64,000 nt of DNA, taken from contig CM036244.1 of assembly GCA_020698575.1 (NCBI GenBank), positions 1,157,501 to 1,221,500 of the forward strand. The letters are read 5' to 3'. Under the pieces are notes generated by a model. The model did no database searches. It saw nothing but the letters and a program-made list of their open reading frames with translations, and was not told where the DNA came from. The stretch is from Bostrychus sinensis (taxonomy: Eukaryota > Chordata > Actinopteri > Gobiiformes > Eleotridae). Numbering within the stretch: the stretch's first letter is position 1; each line of letters begins with the position of its first letter. A program made the position numbers and the translations under genes. Positions 52,401 to 55,400 of the stretch are shown here, piece after piece.

Positions 52401-55400
52401 TATCGGTGGTATCGTTGCATTCCTAGATCGGCGTATTCTCGTGCATATAAACCCGTCCAATGATTTACTGTCGAGACACCTAAAAGAAAGAGTTAGAGGG
52501 TCTTTTTCTTGTCCACGATGAACCCGCCTCATGCCCAAAGTAGCCAGGACAGGAGCAAGCTTCCAGTTATCAGTACAGGACAATACAAATGAATGAATAA
52601 TATGTAAATTATCAACATAAATATATCCAAACTCATTAAGTTCTCATATAATCCCGTACTCGCTGGAGCCCAGTGAATCCCTGGCCTCGAGTTCCTCTGC
52701 AGTGGTCATTAATGTTGCATGATGGGACTTGGAGTTGGTTTGTTCATACGCTGCAGGTGAGAGGCACAGAATAACAAAACCTGCCTCATGAATGTTTAAA
52801 AACAGCTGACGCAAAGGTTTGAAATCACTAAATCCACTGTTGTCTGGCTTAATAAAACATAAGGAAAGGACAACCGGCGCCGGGAGGAGAGAATATTACG
52901 CAAAAATCTGGTTTAGCTGAGCAGGTTGAAGATTGACGTTGATAAAAAATTATGCTGTGTTGTAAATTTGCTCGCCTTTTAGCCATTTTGAATAATTTCA
53001 GCACATGTTTGCGGTTTTATTGGGTGAGATGTGCTCTCGTCATTGAAGCAGAAGGAAAGAGTTGTCATTAAAATCTAAGTGTGCTGTGTCTGTGAGCTCC
53101 TGTTCATCTGCAGCTGACAGCTTCACTCTGAGAGCCAGCACTGACAGGCTACGAGCTAAATGCATGTTGGGAAAAAGGCATATTTTTAACAGAAAACATT
53201 TATACATACATTTATTGGACTCTATTATGTTTTTTGACTATGGGAGAGAAAATGTGGATGGTGAATTAATAGGAAACACGGCTTGAAATAGGATAAAAAG
53301 TGGTTTAAATTTAGTGTTTGAACAGAGAGTTATTTTCATTCTCTTTTTAATTGGTTGTCCAATGTAGGGCTGCAGTCGACCAAAGAAATTGTTAGACAAC
53401 TGAAGTTACGCCAAGCTCAGAGATTAATCGTCCAAAATCGAAAGAATCAGAATCTAACACAAAGAAGTGACTTTATGTTAATTAGGTGATGGCTGTAAAA
53501 TATACTGTTATCTAAAATCATCTATGTTTAAAAAAAAAAGAAAAAAAAGAAAAGTTATCATGTAATAAATTACATTTGAACTCACCAACCAATTAATCGA
53601 CTAAATGACCAAAGGCCCTAGTCCTATGTATGTTTAGTCTTCAGACTTAAGTTAGTCTTTGTTTTGACCTGGTTTAGTCTTGGTTTTGTCCTGGTTTAGT
53701 CTTGGTTTTGTCCTGGTTTAGTCTTCGCTCTGACCTGGTTTAGTCTTGGTTTTGTCCTGGTTTAGTCTTGGTTTTGTCCTGGTTTAGTCTTGGTTTTGTC
53801 CTGGTTTAGTCTTGGTTTTGTCCTGGTTTAGTCTTGGTTTTGTCCTGGTTTAGTCTTCGCTCTGACCTGGTTTAGTCTTGGTTTTGTCCTGGTTTAGTCT
53901 TGGTTTTGTCCTGGTTTAGTCTTGGTTTTGTCCTGGTTTAGTCTTGGTTTTGACCTGGTTTAGTGTTGGTTTTGACCTGGTTTAGTCTTGGTTTTGACCT
54001 GGTTTAGTGTTGGTTTTGACCTGGTTTAGTCTTGGTTTTGTCCTGGTTTAGTCTTGGTTTTGTCCTGGTTTAGTCTTCGCTCTGACCTGGTTTAGTGTTG
54101 GTTTTGTCCTGGTTTAGTCTTGGTTTTGTCCTGGTTTAGTCTTGGTTTTGTCCTGGTTTAGTCTTGGTTTTGTCCTGGTTTAGTCTTCGCTCTGACATGG
54201 TTTAGTCTTGGTTTTGTCCTGGTTTAGTGTTGGTTTTGTCCTGGTTAGGTCTTGGTTTTAACCTGGTTAGGTCTTGGTTTTGACCTGGTTTGGTCTTGGT
54301 TTTGTCCTGGTTTAGTGTTGCTTTTGACCCGGTTTAGTGTTGGTTTTGTCCTGGTTAGGTCTTGGTTTTAACCTGGTTAGGTCTTGTTTTTGTTCTGTCC
54401 TAGTCCTAGTTTAGATTGAGATTGTAGTTTTTGTCTTCATGTCGGGGAATTGAACCTTTGACCTCCCGCTCCAAAAGTAAAACTACCACTGTACATATTT
54501 ATTACACAACTTAATCCTCAGTAAATAAAAATGAAACTGTTACTATGGAATTACCCTGGTCATACTTGTTTTTATTCCATGGATGAGACTAAACACCTTT
54601 TGGTCCACATTGGCTTTTACAGTAAATCTTCTCTTCTCTTCATAAACGAGGCAGAAACAGATAAGACGCATTCCTCACAGTTCATCAGAGTCACAGTTAC
54701 AGACTCATAAACACGGTCGTCCTTTCACTCTGGCTGTTTAGATAACGTTTAGGGGATTTCCTTTACACTGTCCCAGAGCAGTTGGACCTGAATGACTTCT
54801 GATCACAGTGTGATAATAGTAGAAATACCTAAATGAGTCAGGTGTCGGGTTAGGAATCGAGGTGAAGTAAGATCAACATGGATGACATTAACAGCGAGGA
54901 TTGAGCAAGATTTTAATTAAACGGATTAGATTCATTTTGCGTCTGTCAGAGGACACAGCGGCAGTATGTGATGCTGGTAGCAGGGATCGAAACGCCGATG
55001 CTTATGGATGGCAGGTGAACAGCTCTACCTACTGAGCTACTGAACTGAGTAGGGCTGCACGATATGGAAAACATGCAATATTCGATTACACAGGTCTACA
55101 AATGTTTGGACTCGATCTGCTTCTGAGATAAAAGTGGCTAAATCTCATTTATTTTGATAAAATGAACTGAAAATCAATGATAACTGTGCTGTTAGCTATT
55201 TATTCAAGATATTTAATGATATTGTTTCACATCAAAATCACATCTGTTTATACAATAGATTTAGGCATTTTTGCTTAAAAATAATATTTATATTTTGAAA
55301 ATATTGAATTTCTCTACATGCATGCATTTTGTCCACTTCCAAGAGAGAGATTTCTGCAAATAAAAACAAAACATTTTATGTCAAAACTCTATCCATATTA

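Noticed and set aside
54960..55042. Functional tRNA gene on the minus strand
   Set aside because: A- and B-box-like words are present but the arms do not pair well and it sits in a fish SINE/LINE-type fragment.
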